From Nitzschia sp. DOCU1 (taxonomy: Eukaryota > Bacillariophyta > Bacillariophyceae > Bacillariales > Bacillariaceae), in assembly GCA_951394045.1 (NCBI GenBank), contig OX595995.1, positions 372,001-436,000 of the forward strand: DNA of 64,000 nt, given 5' to 3'. Shown here piece after piece: positions 20,798 to 30,116 of this stretch. A program made the position numbers and the translations under genes. The notes beneath the pieces are model-generated. The model saw only the letters and a list, made by a program, of their open reading frames with translations, was not told where the DNA came from and searched no databases. The first letter of the stretch is position 1. The number at the start of each line of letters is the position of its first letter.

Positions 20798-21607
20798 TTA
20801 GAAGGATGAGTTTACAAGGTCGAACTCGTCTAGCAGATCGTCATAGACGAGAGCGGCAGCCTTTTGGTCTTGAAGGCCAACTCGTTGAGCCCACATCAGG
20901 CTGCTAGCCGCAGCGCCTTGATATTTTTGGGCGATCGGCTCATCATCAGCAACTCCCAGTGAAAGTTGCTCGTGCTGCTCATTCAGGACGGCGTCCCATG
21001 CATTTCGTCGTGATTGGGTCTTTGCCAAAGCGGCGAGTCGCGTATGAGATTCCAAGCCACGCGAGCAGAACTTCTGATCCCTCAGATTTTCACCTGCTTC
21101 GAGCTTTTTGATTTGCTTGCAGCAAGACCTGGTGATGGTTGCGTACTCGTCTCCACGGAACCAGCACGCATCTAGTTCAGAAGTAGAATATTCGTGGCGT
21201 CCTAGGATCGTTCGATTATCGTCGATCGACGGGCTGCTGAATCGGATGTGAGCACCACCACCGTGGCTGCGTTGCTGGCCGGTCGATGATTGGCGGTTGT
21301 CAAGGACGAGACTTTGTTGGACCGTTGGGGGCTCAAGTCGGAAGTAGACAGCATCGTCTTCGTGGTCGAGTTCACCGCACGAAAAGTCTTCGGAGCTAGC
21401 TTCCTCCGTATTGGCCGTGTGGTCGGACCATCCGTCATTCAATGTGGATCCCGCTTTCTTGTTCGTGATATTCGATGCGAACGCTTTCTTGGTAGTAGTA
21501 GATATTGTAGTTTTTCTTTTAAGAAATCGAGTCAACAATGATCGTTTCTCAATGGTGCTGATGGCGGGAGCGTCGGAAGGAATGGTGGTGGTCGCCGTGT
21601 TGCACAT
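20798..21607 (-). CDS. Paralogue 3 of the tandem family (269 aa)
   Basis: ATG at 21607; stop TAA at 20800-20798. It is the longest copy. Its N-terminus MCNTATTTIPSDAPAIS is close to that of paralogue 2, followed by RSLLTRFLKRKT. The conserved domain carries a two-residue insertion and ID change at its start (SSPSIDDNRTILGRHEYS instead of SPSVEQRTILGRHEYS) and otherwise follows the family to DEFDLVNSSF. Its downstream flank (CTTTAGAAGGATGAG) matches that of paralogue 1, so the duplicated unit includes 3' sequence. A Ty3/gypsy element sits 650 bp upstream of its ATG. Confidence 0.85.
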   Translation of the reverse strand: MCNTATTTIPSDAPAISTIEKRSLLTRFLKRKTTISTTTKKAFASNITNKKAGSTLNDGWSDHTANTEEASSEDFSCGELDHEDDAVYFRLEPPTVQQSLVLDNRQSSTGQQRSHGGGAHIRFSSPSIDDNRTILGRHEYSTSELDACWFRGDEYATITRSCCKQIKKLEAGENLRDQKFCSRGLESHTRLAALAKTQSRRNAWDAVLNEQHEQLSLGVADDEPIAQKYQGAAASSLMWAQRVGLQDQKAAALVYDDLLDEFDLVNSSF

Positions 21608-21660
21608 TATCGTTGTAGTACTGTAGGTTTCTGTTTCTTTCTTCGAATGCTAGTCTTGAT

Positions 21661-21680
21661 TCTGATTTTATGAAGGCACT
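21661..21680 (-). promoter_or_regulatory. Conserved TATA-like element of paralogue 3
   Basis: The minus strand reads AGTGCCTTCATAAAATCAGA, about 55-60 bp upstream of the ATG. It shares CATAAAATCA with the other copies. Confidence 0.6.
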
Positions 21681-21820
21681 CTAGGTAATGATTCATGAGA
21701 GCCTCTTTCGAAAGGCGGAGAACCTCGGTCCTATCGAACTTCCTTTGGCTTCCGTCCGGATGAACTTTGTGTTCCGTCCTCTCCCACGCTAGAAGTAATG
21801 TGAGATGCCTGGTAGTGATA

Positions 21821-21872
21821 TTTTGGACGGCGCGAAATATCGAATGTGTCCTGTTCTCACATCTGATATTTC
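21821..21872. repeat. Duplicated 5'-flank module, copy upstream of paralogue 3
   Basis: Contains CGCGAAATATCGAATG and TGTCCTGTTCTCACATCTGATAT, matching the modules upstream of paralogues 2 and 4. Confidence 0.65.
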
Positions 21873-21877
21873 TGTTC

Positions 21878-22250
21878 GTTTTTTTGGGAGAACTCAACGA
21901 ACAGTGCCCGAACAGCGCCGAAAAAGGAACAACAAGCCCTCTTAGAGGTCAACCAGCACGCAAAGCCCTGAAATTTCGCTGTTTGAGGCCATACCAGGTA
22001 CCGGTAGGTGGGAGGGTTCTCCGAACTGCGCTAATGATTTGTTAGTGCCGCGATGGTGAGTCTTCTTGATGTGGCCGCATTCGGGACTAACGCGAAATGC
22101 CGAGAGCTAACAAGGCTCTACTCTGGATGGTGCGTCTACCGTAGTGTTCTTTTTTTTGGAGAAGACAACGAACAGTGGCGAAGAAACGACAGAGTCTTCT
22201 TCAGCCAGCATGAGAAAGGCCTTCAAGCTCGCTGTTTGAGGACCGATAAC
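21878..22250. repeat. Two diverged direct repeats upstream of paralogue 3
   Basis: Segments near 21878-21998 and 22145-22245 share GTTCGTTTTTTTGG/GTTCTTTTTTTTGG, a GACAACGAACAGTG-like core, and the end CGCTGTTTGAGG. Related pieces occur at 19110-19230. Confidence 0.6.
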
Positions 22251-22255
22251 GCACG

Positions 22256-22260
22256 AACCC
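22256..22260. repeat. Target-site duplication, left copy (AACCC)
   Basis: AACCC directly before the left LTR is repeated at 27631-27635 directly after the right LTR. Confidence 0.9.
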
Positions 22261-22526
22261 TGCACTAACTCACTAAGAGAAGGTTGTTTTGTATGGTGAT
22301 TTGTGAGTCTATTTTACGTACTATCGTCGATGGCCTGGAAAGCCAGCAACATACGATTGAATCCTTTGAATCCGAAGCTTCGCCTGAACTTTCGTCTGTC
22401 TTCGGGATTCGCCCCGCGGGAGATCGAAGTCGTTACGATTCTCCTCCATTCGTGACTAATAGGAATGGCCCTTCGTGACTAATGGGAATGCCCGCGGGGA
22501 AGTGGCGTTTCCTGACGTCCACTGCA
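22261..22526 (-). repeat. Ty3/gypsy 3' LTR
   Basis: 266 bp, TG...CA; same sequence by eye as 27365-27630. It contains TGACGTCC near 22513-22520. Confidence 0.97.
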
Positions 22527-22538
22527 TCCTGCCTTTCC
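22527..22538 (-). other. Polypurine tract of the Ty3/gypsy element
   Basis: The minus strand reads GGAAAGGCAGGA immediately before the 3' LTR, the place where plus-strand DNA synthesis is primed. Confidence 0.75.
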
Positions 22539-22643
22539 AAGGGTGACCGAACTCAATTTCCATGATGTAGGAAATAAGGATAATAAAAAAATGAGATGTG
22601 TCATTTATGAGAGAGGGAAAACTTGCATGAGAGAAAAAACCCT

Positions 22644-25600
22644 CTATTGCCGATATGGTTTCACACGGCGGATATTGATGCGCTCAATCACGAATGGTGA
22701 TAAACGTATCGTAACAGTGCCATTAGTATGTACACGAGTAATAGGGTATGGCCCTTCAGCTCGAGGTTGTAGCTTGTTAGGCTTGTAGACCAACTTGAGA
22801 ACTTGGTCTCCAACGGCGTAGTCGTATGCAAATCGTTGTCGATTCGCTTTGATCAATCGATCATCTATGAGCTGCTGTCGCTTTTGTCGTATCGAGATGA
22901 GATCTGCGATAATAGGTATGTTGAGAATCATGTCTCTGCCGAAAGCTAAAGAGCCTGGCGTGGATCCTAGAGATTCGCTATAGGATGCTCGATGAGCAAA
23001 CATTGCTTCGGCAATAGCAGCATCTACCATTTGCGCTGCCGTCACTACTCCAGCAGGTGGATTAAGCGTCTGCAATGTACGTAGTGAATTACCTACGGTT
23101 TGGTGCATGCGTTCGCATACAGCATTGGCTTGAGGATTCTTCGTGGAAATCGGGCGCCTTTCAATATGATTGCGAGCGCACATTTGCTGAAAATGATAAC
23201 CCGTGAACTCAGAGCCTTGGTCATAAATAATGGCCTGGGGCATAGGATAGCGGGCGAGCCATCCTTGTTCGAAGAGTTGCGCGATGTGTGCGGCGCTCTT
23301 ATTTTCGATTCTCACAATCTCTGTCAAATTGGTGACGAGATCAATCATCGTCAAAGCCGAAAATGAAACGGCGTGGTTTCCAACATTAATTTCCCATGGT
23401 CCGATGAGATCAACTGCAACATCTCGCCATGGTAATAAGGGTGCCTCCTTTGGGGCTAATAGGCCGTGTCCTCGGCCCGTTAATTTCATGCGTTGGCATG
23501 TGTCGCATCGCTGCACTAATTCTTCAGTGCGAGCTTTTAATCTAGGATTGTAGAAATGCATTGCCATTGTGTCGTATAGACGAGAGCCACCAATATGGCT
23601 CAAAGCATAATGGTACCATTGGATACCATCCTCCAATAACTCTAGTGGAAGATAAATTTTCCAGGGTTTATCTGGCGGCGTATAGCACCACACGTTTGTG
23701 TCAGGCGCCAATAATTTTTGCTCGTATCGCTGTGGATCATTTGCAGCTGCGGCTTGTAGAACGGCGTCCCGCTCTTGAGCCTCAACTATTTTATCGTAAC
23801 TAAGTACGAAGTTATGTCCTGTTTGGTCAGGAAGGTGAACGAAACAATCTACCAGATCGGGGTCGTCCACTACTATAGAATAGAATGAATAGAACGAGAG
23901 CATGTCTCGCGACGACGTCAATTCATCAGCGTCTACTTCTTTCACGCTGTCAAGAACGATACTCGACCGATATTGGTCGATAGGATCCTTATATCCGCTA
24001 CTCTGCCTTTCAGTGATTGGCAGCCGGGAAAGTGCATCGGCGAGAGTATTATCTTCGCCTTTGATATAATGAAAGATGGGCGCAAAGTCTTCTAAGAACA
24101 TGCGCCATCGCATGACGCGTTGCGTCGTTAAACGATTAAAGGTTAAGTTTTTATGGTCGGTGTAAACATGTAGTTCACGACAACCAAATAACATGGAGCG
24201 ATACTCCTTTAAAGTCTCGACGATGGAGAGAATTTCCTTTTCGCCAACAGTGTAGTTGCGCTGAGCAGGATTTAACTTACGTGAGTAATATGCGACGGGT
24301 TTGCCATCTTGAAAAATCGCAGCGCCGAGCTGGCGGTCGCTGGCATCACAGTAAACGTGAAATGCTTTATTATGGTCTGGGTAGTGGACGAGGACGTCCT
24401 TAGCTAACATTGCTTTGGCTGCGTCAAAAGCTTGTTGGCATTGTGCGGTCCAAACGAGTTTGCGTTTTCCGACCTGAGCCGTAAGCGGCGCTAAGATGTG
24501 CGATCGACGTGGGAACATGTCACGATAGAAAGTGACCGCGCCAATGAAGGAGCGAAGCTCTGGAATAGTCGTAGGACGACTGAGATTTAAAATCGCTGTT
24601 ATCTTTTTCTTCCAGGGTTTAAGCCCAATTGGTGTGAGCCAATAGCCTAGCCAATCTGTCTCTGTTACGCCCCATTCGCACTTAAGGGGATTAATAGTGA
24701 AATTCTCGCGTTGGAGAATTGTGAGGACTCTATCGAGTGTTTTCAAATGATCTTCCCACGAGTTCGAAAAAATACCAACGTCGTCGATGTAGACTTCGGC
24801 ATCCTCGATTTCTCGAAGAACGTCTTCCATTGCTTCTTGAGCGATGTCAGGAGATTGTTTGACTCCCATAGGTAGTCGATTGTAACGATAGTTACCAAAA
24901 GGTGTGACAATAGTACACAATTCTTTCGACTCGTCATCGAGTTCAAAGGTGTAAAATTGCATCGAGATGTCAAGCTTAGTGAAGAACTTATAGCCTGAAC
25001 GTTTCTTTAAAATATCGTGTATTTTCGGAATCGTATAGACTTTACGCTTGATGCATTTGTTTAGGGCGCGAAAGTCGCTGACCCAGCGCACTCGTCCATC
25101 TTTCTTTGGAATGATGAAAGTAGGCGCTAGCCATTCGGAGGGGCCGCAGCGTGAAAGCACGCCAATTTCTTCTAAGCGGTCTAATTCAGCTTTGAAGACG
25201 GCTTTATTACGTTCCGGGACCGGAAATGGTCGACTACGGAAAGGCGTACTACCAGGTAGTAAGTCTAAGTGCACTTTCTTACGAAAAGTAGGCAGGTGTC
25301 CAGTATTGACAAGCGTGCCATTAAAGAGTGCTTCATATTTGCCAATAACTTTAGTCAAGTCGTCGCGTTGTGACGGTGTCAAATGAAGTTGCTGCTTGGC
25401 AACATCAGCGGGATTTGCAATCTCGTATTTGGACTGCTTGATTTCGTCGCATGGACGTGTAATCGTGAAGACATTAGAAATTGCCTCGTAATGTGAGGAA
25501 TAAGGAGTGTCTATGTAATAGCAAAATGCGGTTAATTCCTTATTTTCAATATCACGGTCGAAGTGATCTTTAGGCTTCCAAGGCACGAAATTTCCGAGCC

Positions 25601-27272
25601 AGGATATTGTTCGTGTTGTCGATTGGACATCAATACCTAGAGGTACAAGTACGTCTGTTCCGAGAACGATATCGTACGGGCCTAAAGCGTTCACGACGTG
25701 CGCGCTAATAGGTTTATCAACGCACTGCGTGGGCGAGAATTCAGGGAATCTAACTTTTTCAAGGCGCACTTTGAGTTTACTCTGCGCTGTACCGATGCCA
25801 AATAAAGCTCGCGCGTCGGCGTGCTCAGGATTGCAACCGGTTGGTAATGCGGTGCGAGATAACAATGTGATCTCACTCCCACTATCGAATAATACCTTCA
25901 AAGGTGTTCGTGTCGCGCATCCTTGGATACTAGCTACTATAGCTAACGACGTAGGTCGTAATCGCGATGAAACATTAGTTTCTAAAATATTATCTGATAT
26001 AGTAGTTGTGCTCTCTAAGCCACCTCCAGAAAGGTATGCTTCATTCATCTCAGCCATGTATATTCCAACGTCGTCGCCAAACGACGCGCCAGATTCTTCT
26101 AAGATCATAGGATCAAAGAGATCAATAGCATGAGAGATGGTAGGCACCACATCAGTGACGAAAGACGTCGTTATCGCGTAGGACTTACATTCCTTATCAG
26201 GCGGATTGATGACTGAATCAATCGACATGTTGGAAACATTGTCTTGCAATGTCACCATAAAGGCGTCGTTTTCGGCGTCATTTTTCGAGCTACCTTGAGT
26301 AGACTCGACCATGAACGATACAGACTTGGATTGGGACTTGTCCCCATCTTTGTCCTTCTTTTTGAAAGCTCCAGTAGTCTTTGCTTTCTTATTTTTGTTG
26401 AAGGCGTTTGCAAAGCATTCGCCCCACTTGTGTCCGGCGTCCGGATGCACTGGGCAGTCGACCTCGTCTCCAATTCGAGTACTGCGTTTCTTTGCCGGAC
26501 CGTCATTAAAATTGGCACGCTTGCGATGCCCATTTCGACGGCGTTTCGAGCCAGCATTATGCTTTCCACCTTGCTCTGTTGATTGCTGCCTAGAAGCACG
26601 TTGTTTCCTGGTATTTAAGTGCTCCTTTTCGGCGGCCTGGCGCTCCTGCATAGCAAAGTAATATAGCATCTTACCACGATTAGTGGCGGAAGGGGAATTT
26701 CCCGCAGCCGTAAAACGGTGTTTCCATGCCAATGGCATGCCTTCGAACAAAGCTTGGAGTAGCTGTTGCTCATTAAGCGGTGCCTCATTACCGGGCATCC
26801 ACTCGATATAGCCGTTAATCTCGCAAAGACGAGCAAAAAAGGCTCGGACCATCATCTGACGGGGCTTTGTGTACGTTCTCAGCTGCATTACAGCGTCGTA
26901 ACGTTCCTCAGGCGAAGTATGAGCTGCCACAAAAGCCTTGGCGAAGACTTCGAAGTCCTCTCTCGTATTTTGACCTTGCCCAACATGCAGAGGATCGGCA
27001 AGAACTTGATCCCAGATCGAAGTCAAAGGGATACTCAAAGTACGGGGGAAAACCCTGAATAGAGAGGGTCCCATGTGAGCCGCCGAAGCGACTGCATCTC
27101 TCACACGATGGAGAACTTGGTGGCAATGCTGAATCACTGCCCCAGACTCGATACGATCGAGCCGGCTCAAATGAGCCTCATAGGTGGTATTTGCCACCTT
27201 CCATTTCACAGGATACTCATTAGACGAATCCTTTAAAATAAGAGGGAAAACAGCGTGGTTGTCGTCGTCCAT
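22644..27272 (-). CDS. Ty3/gypsy Gag-Pol polyprotein (1542 aa)
   Basis: Gag occupies about residues 1-300 and ends in a zinc-knuckle-like CPVHPDAGHKWGEC, which has Cys-His-His-Cys spacing and not the usual CCHC. The protease has LFDSGSEITLLS (about 460-470). The RT carries VYIDDVGIFSNSW (YIDD near 828-831), with FTKLDISMQFY upstream. RNase H follows with YCDASDRQLGAA (about 975) and TDHKNLTF. The integrase has the HHCC finger (HALSHIGG...CDTCQRMKL), then DLIGPW, IYDQGSEF and CERMHQ, with about 35 residues between the second Asp and the Glu. No chromodomain is seen after the integrase. Gag, protease and Pol lie in one frame, so no frameshifting is needed. All catalytic residues appear intact. 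Confidence 0.96.
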   Translation of the reverse strand: MDDDNHAVFPLILKDSSNEYPVKWKVANTTYEAHLSRLDRIESGAVIQHCHQVLHRVRDAVASAAHMGPSLFRVFPRTLSIPLTSIWDQVLADPLHVGQGQNTREDFEVFAKAFVAAHTSPEERYDAVMQLRTYTKPRQMMVRAFFARLCEINGYIEWMPGNEAPLNEQQLLQALFEGMPLAWKHRFTAAGNSPSATNRGKMLYYFAMQERQAAEKEHLNTRKQRASRQQSTEQGGKHNAGSKRRRNGHRKRANFNDGPAKKRSTRIGDEVDCPVHPDAGHKWGECFANAFNKNKKAKTTGAFKKKDKDGDKSQSKSVSFMVESTQGSSKNDAENDAFMVTLQDNVSNMSIDSVINPPDKECKSYAITTSFVTDVVPTISHAIDLFDPMILEESGASFGDDVGIYMAEMNEAYLSGGGLESTTTISDNILETNVSSRLRPTSLAIVASIQGCATRTPLKVLFDSGSEITLLSRTALPTGCNPEHADARALFGIGTAQSKLKVRLEKVRFPEFSPTQCVDKPISAHVVNALGPYDIVLGTDVLVPLGIDVQSTTRTISWLGNFVPWKPKDHFDRDIENKELTAFCYYIDTPYSSHYEAISNVFTITRPCDEIKQSKYEIANPADVAKQQLHLTPSQRDDLTKVIGKYEALFNGTLVNTGHLPTFRKKVHLDLLPGSTPFRSRPFPVPERNKAVFKAELDRLEEIGVLSRCGPSEWLAPTFIIPKKDGRVRWVSDFRALNKCIKRKVYTIPKIHDILKKRSGYKFFTKLDISMQFYTFELDDESKELCTIVTPFGNYRYNRLPMGVKQSPDIAQEAMEDVLREIEDAEVYIDDVGIFSNSWEDHLKTLDRVLTILQRENFTINPLKCEWGVTETDWLGYWLTPIGLKPWKKKITAILNLSRPTTIPELRSFIGAVTFYRDMFPRRSHILAPLTAQVGKRKLVWTAQCQQAFDAAKAMLAKDVLVHYPDHNKAFHVYCDASDRQLGAAIFQDGKPVAYYSRKLNPAQRNYTVGEKEILSIVETLKEYRSMLFGCRELHVYTDHKNLTFNRLTTQRVMRWRMFLEDFAPIFHYIKGEDNTLADALSRLPITERQSSGYKDPIDQYRSSIVLDSVKEVDADELTSSRDMLSFYSFYSIVVDDPDLVDCFVHLPDQTGHNFVLSYDKIVEAQERDAVLQAAAANDPQRYEQKLLAPDTNVWCYTPPDKPWKIYLPLELLEDGIQWYHYALSHIGGSRLYDTMAMHFYNPRLKARTEELVQRCDTCQRMKLTGRGHGLLAPKEAPLLPWRDVAVDLIGPWEINVGNHAVSFSALTMIDLVTNLTEIVRIENKSAAHIAQLFEQGWLARYPMPQAIIYDQGSEFTGYHFQQMCARNHIERRPISTKNPQANAVCERMHQTVGNSLRTLQTLNPPAGVVTAAQMVDAAIAEAMFAHRASYSESLGSTPGSLAFGRDMILNIPIIADLISIRQKRQQLIDDRLIKANRQRFAYDYAVGDQVLKLVYKPNKLQPRAEGPYPITRVHTNGTVTIRLSPFVIERINIRRVKPYRQ

Positions 27273-27364
27273 TGCGTAGCTTGCTTATTTCTCGCGAGAG
27301 GTGATTTCGTATTTTTACTTAGCAGCGTACTTCTGCGTAGCGAGCATACTTGCTCTGATCAGAA
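27273..27364 (-). other. Ty3/gypsy 5' leader
   Basis: 92 bp between the 5' LTR and the Gag start. On the minus strand it begins TTCTGATCAGAGCAAGTATG. This is not a standard TGG primer-binding site, so priming may use an internal tRNA segment or another mechanism. Confidence 0.5.
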
Positions 27365-27630
27365 TGCACTAACTCACTAAGAGAAGGTTGTTTTGTATGG
27401 TGATTTGTGAGTCTATTTTACGTACTATCGTCGATGGCCTGGAAAGCCAGCAACATACGATTGAATCCTTTGAATCCGAAGCTTCGCCTGAACTTTCGTC
27501 TGTCTTCGGGATTCGCCCCGCGGGAGATCGAAGTCGTTACGATTCTCCTCCATTCGTGACTAATAGGAATGGCCCTTCGTGACTAATGGGAATGCCCGCG
27601 GGGAAGTGGCGTTTCCTGACGTCCACTGCA
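27365..27630 (-). repeat. Ty3/gypsy 5' LTR
   Basis: 266 bp, identical by eye to 22261-22526; followed by the right AACCC copy at 27631-27635. Confidence 0.97.
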
Positions 27631-27635
27631 AACCC
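27631..27635. repeat. Target-site duplication, right copy (AACCC)
   Basis: Matches 22256-22260 on the other side of the element. Confidence 0.9.
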
Positions 27636-27904
27636 GGTGGTTGGGAGGGCGGTCTTCGCGCGTTGCTTCAGTCTCAGCACCGAAGGATGATGACGAGAGA
27701 ATTTGATGTCAATTGACCCATTCGACTTTTATTTATCGTGTCTCTTGCTAAGGTGACAGATACCGCGTCGGTGCGTGGCTCTGCCAGGAGGCTACCGCAT
27801 TCATGCTCTGGTCGTTGACAACGTCATCCCAGGTAATATTACGCCTACCGAAAGGTGAAGGAGGTCGATTGCAAACAACAAAATGGGGCTCTATCGTTTG
27901 TTCT

Positions 27905-28657
27905 TTAACAGAATGAGTTTACAAGGTCGAAATCGTCTAGCAGATGGTCGTAGACGAGAGCGGCAGCCTTTTGGTCTTGAAGACCGGCTCGTTGAGCCCA
28001 CATCAGGCTGCTAGACGCAGCGCCTTGATATTTTTGGGCGATCGGCTCATCATCAACAACTCCCTGCAAACGCTGTTCGTACTCCTCATTCAAGACGGCA
28101 TCCCATGCAGTTCGTCGTGATTGGATCTTTGCCAAAGCTGCGAGTCGCGTATGAGATTCCAAGCCACGCGAGCAGAACTTCTGATCCCTCAGATTTTCAC
28201 CTGCTTCAAGCTTTCTGATTTGCTTGCAGCAAGACCTGGTGATGGTTGTGTACTCGTCTCCGCGGAACCAGCACGCTTCTAGTTCAGAAGTGGAATATTC
28301 GTGGCGTCCTAGGATGGTTCGTTGTTCCACGGACGGGCTGAATCGGATGTGGTGACGAGCAATTCGGCTGTGTTGGGGGCTGCTGGTCGATGGTGCTGAT
28401 TTGTTGTCGTTTTCGAGGGCATCACTTTGGAATGATGCCGTTGGGGGCTCAAGTCGGAGGACGACGGTGGTCTCGCCATGGTCGTCTCCGTAGAATTCAC
28501 TGCAACAAGAAGAAGATTGGGAACAAGTTTCCGTGATACCGTCATCTAATGATCCCGTCGTCGTGGTAGTAGATGTGAGCTCTTTCCCGGAAACAGATGG
28601 GTTGGCTGCCTTTTTAAAAGAGCGAGTCCGGAATGATGGTGTTATTCTGATGGTCAT
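27905..28657 (-). CDS. Paralogue 4 of the tandem family (250 aa)
   Basis: ATG at 28657. The N-terminus MTIRITPSFRTRSFKKAANPS is the most diverged but keeps a basic patch. The conserved domain (HIRFSPSVEQRTILGRHEYS to the C-terminus) has several unique changes: LEACWFRG, IRKLEAGE, RRTAWDAVLNEEYEQRLQG and DHLLDDFDLVNSFC. Its acidic linker (CCSEFYGDDHGETT) is closest to that of paralogue 1 (CCSEFFGDDHAETT), so copies 1 and 4 may share a more recent ancestor or have exchanged sequence. The Ty3/gypsy insertion now separates it from paralogue 3. Function unknown. Confidence 0.85.
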   Translation of the reverse strand: MTIRITPSFRTRSFKKAANPSVSGKELTSTTTTTGSLDDGITETCSQSSSCCSEFYGDDHGETTVVLRLEPPTASFQSDALENDNKSAPSTSSPQHSRIARHHIRFSPSVEQRTILGRHEYSTSELEACWFRGDEYTTITRSCCKQIRKLEAGENLRDQKFCSRGLESHTRLAALAKIQSRRTAWDAVLNEEYEQRLQGVVDDEPIAQKYQGAASSSLMWAQRAGLQDQKAAALVYDHLLDDFDLVNSFC

Positions 28658-28697
28658 TGTTCTAACAGATACGGATGTATGCAGTTTTGAGTCGTCG

Positions 28698-28720
28698 CGA
28701 TTCTGATTTTATGGAGGCAC
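28698..28720 (-). promoter_or_regulatory. Conserved TATA-like element of paralogue 4
   Basis: The minus strand reads GTGCCTCCATAAAATCAGAA, about 50 bp upstream of the ATG. It fits the shared GTGCCYYCATAAAATCA pattern. Confidence 0.6.
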
Positions 28721-28820
28721 CTCTAGAGTAGCTGGAAGTCTGAGAATCTACGTGCTGGGTGTTGTTCTTTTGGTGGCTTTGTTTCTTGGTTCTGTCCGAT
28801 GGGAGTAGCGTGCTAGTAGG

Positions 28821-28882
28821 GATCAATCAATTTTGGGCTACGCGAAACAACATGTCATGTATCCTGTTCTCACATTTGATAT
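28821..28882. repeat. Duplicated 5'-flank module, copy upstream of paralogue 4
   Basis: GTGCTAGTAGGGAT, GGGCTACGCGAAA and ATGTATCCTGTTCTCACATTTGATAT match the flanks of paralogues 2 and 3. Confidence 0.65.
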
Positions 28883-30019
28883 ATCGGATACATCATCTAC
28901 CTAGTTTACAGATTAGCGTCATCTAATGATCCTACCAGGTATCGTCGCCAGATATGTACCATTAATTATTTCCCCCCCAAAACCTGCCTTTTAAGAGAGA
29001 GCGATTCAGGAGTGATGGATTTGCCTCTGACAGCGTCGCGAGTCTGATTCTTTGGTTAGAGCATTCAATGCAATTACATGAAGAATATTCGTTGCGCGAA
29101 ACTAAATTAGCTAGCTACCGGTAGAGGAGCGCAAACTACCCGTAGGTTGTTCGCTCTCATTGTGTTTCTTGATCTTCGACTACGACCGGCGAAATAGAAT
29201 CAACAGTAATTTCCTCGCATTTATGGCCCCGTGTCTGACATCATCCAATGGCAATATGTCGAACCTTCGCGAAAGATGTCCTTAGTTCAATCTGCCCAAT
29301 TTTGTTACCCCGGGTTCGCTGTGTCGTACCACGCATACCCACCATTGTCATGGGAGCATTCTTACTACCTACCGGAAGTCGCTACTACCATCAGAGGGCC
29401 GGAAAATGCAATCTCGTACTATTGAATTTAAATTAGGTATGCCCTATAGATTTGACTTAAGAATCCCACTCCACAATATTGCCCCCCAATCCTCAATTAG
29501 GAACAAATCATATCCCCCCCCCCCTCATGCCACCCTCATCTCCCGAACCACGTCGCATCCATGCCACACATTCAAAGTCTGCCCTCAAATCCGACATCGC
29601 ACCAACATTCCCTTTCACATTCATCATCCACACTTTCAACCCAGTACTCTAATCCTGAACCACATCGACTACCCGTGCATCCAACCTATGATGTAACCAT
29701 AAAGATTGGACCAACCCCCCGCATTCCTATGTCAACCTCCCAGTCCCCATAAGCAAATTCCAGATTCTCTCAACTTTAGGAACTGCCCTTCCAACTTGGC
29801 CCTCTAACGTGAAATTCCCATCCTCTTTCCAAATTCTATCTAGCAATCCATCTCAAATGCTACCGTTGCAACTCACTTACACGCCCCATCAACTGCCAAT
29901 CCTATATCAACGGTAATCCCTGCCGCAAGTTTTTCACGCCCAATATCATTGTGGCATAAAAGACAAAACCCACTCCTCAACTTCCTACTACACACAAATC
30001 GCCCACTGCCTGCCACCAA
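28883..30019. other. Boundary region: host-type repeats to about 29.4 kb, then C/A-rich sequence
   Basis: No gene is supported. 29240-29400 has weak similarity to 18960-19050. From about 29430 the composition changes to long C/A-rich stretches with a poly-C run near 29515 and hardly any CTA/TAG triplets. GGTATGCCC near 29436 resembles the ATATGCCC repeat motif found later, so the left end of the inserted block may lie here. Confidence 0.4.
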
Positions 30020-30116
30020 ATGCCGACTCCCAACAACATTACCCAAGACCCAGAAGATACCTACTTCGATGCAGAGGGATTTCCGCAGCTTCCCCTATCG
30101 GAATTAGCAAAGCGTC
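30020..30116 (+). pseudogene. 5' part of a small gene split by the copia element
   Basis: ATG at 30020 opens MPTPNNITQDPEDTYF and continues to the target duplication AGCGTC. The frame resumes exactly after the right copy of that duplication at 36384 and runs to a TAA at 36680-36682. Without the 6.3-kb element, the gene would encode 131 aa. It lies directly beside the dioxygenase-like gene. Unknown function; see the 3' part for features. Confidence 0.7.
30111..30116. repeat. Target-site duplication, left copy (AGCGTC)
   Basis: Same six bases follow the right LTR at 36378-36383. Confidence 0.85.

Larger units (their letters stand above)
22261..27630 (-). mobile_element. Complete Ty3/gypsy LTR retrotransposon (5370 bp)
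   Basis: Two 266-bp LTRs (22261-22526 and 27365-27630) read as identical and begin TG and end CA. A 5-bp AACCC duplication flanks them. One uninterrupted gag-pol frame lies on the minus strand. A polypurine tract (minus strand GGAAAGGCAGGA, 22538-22527) precedes the 3' LTR. No TGG-type tRNA primer site is visible next to the 5' LTR. Domain order protease-RT-RNase H-integrase makes it Ty3/gypsy. Identical LTRs and an intact frame indicate recent insertion and possible activity. Confidence 0.97.

Noticed and set aside
22284..22478. Identical 64-codon frames in both gypsy LTRs
   Set aside because: LTR sequence read by chance; repeated only because the LTRs are repeated.
29406..29696. 96-codon Pro/His-rich frame
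   Set aside because: Lies in C/A-rich low-complexity DNA; composition explains it.
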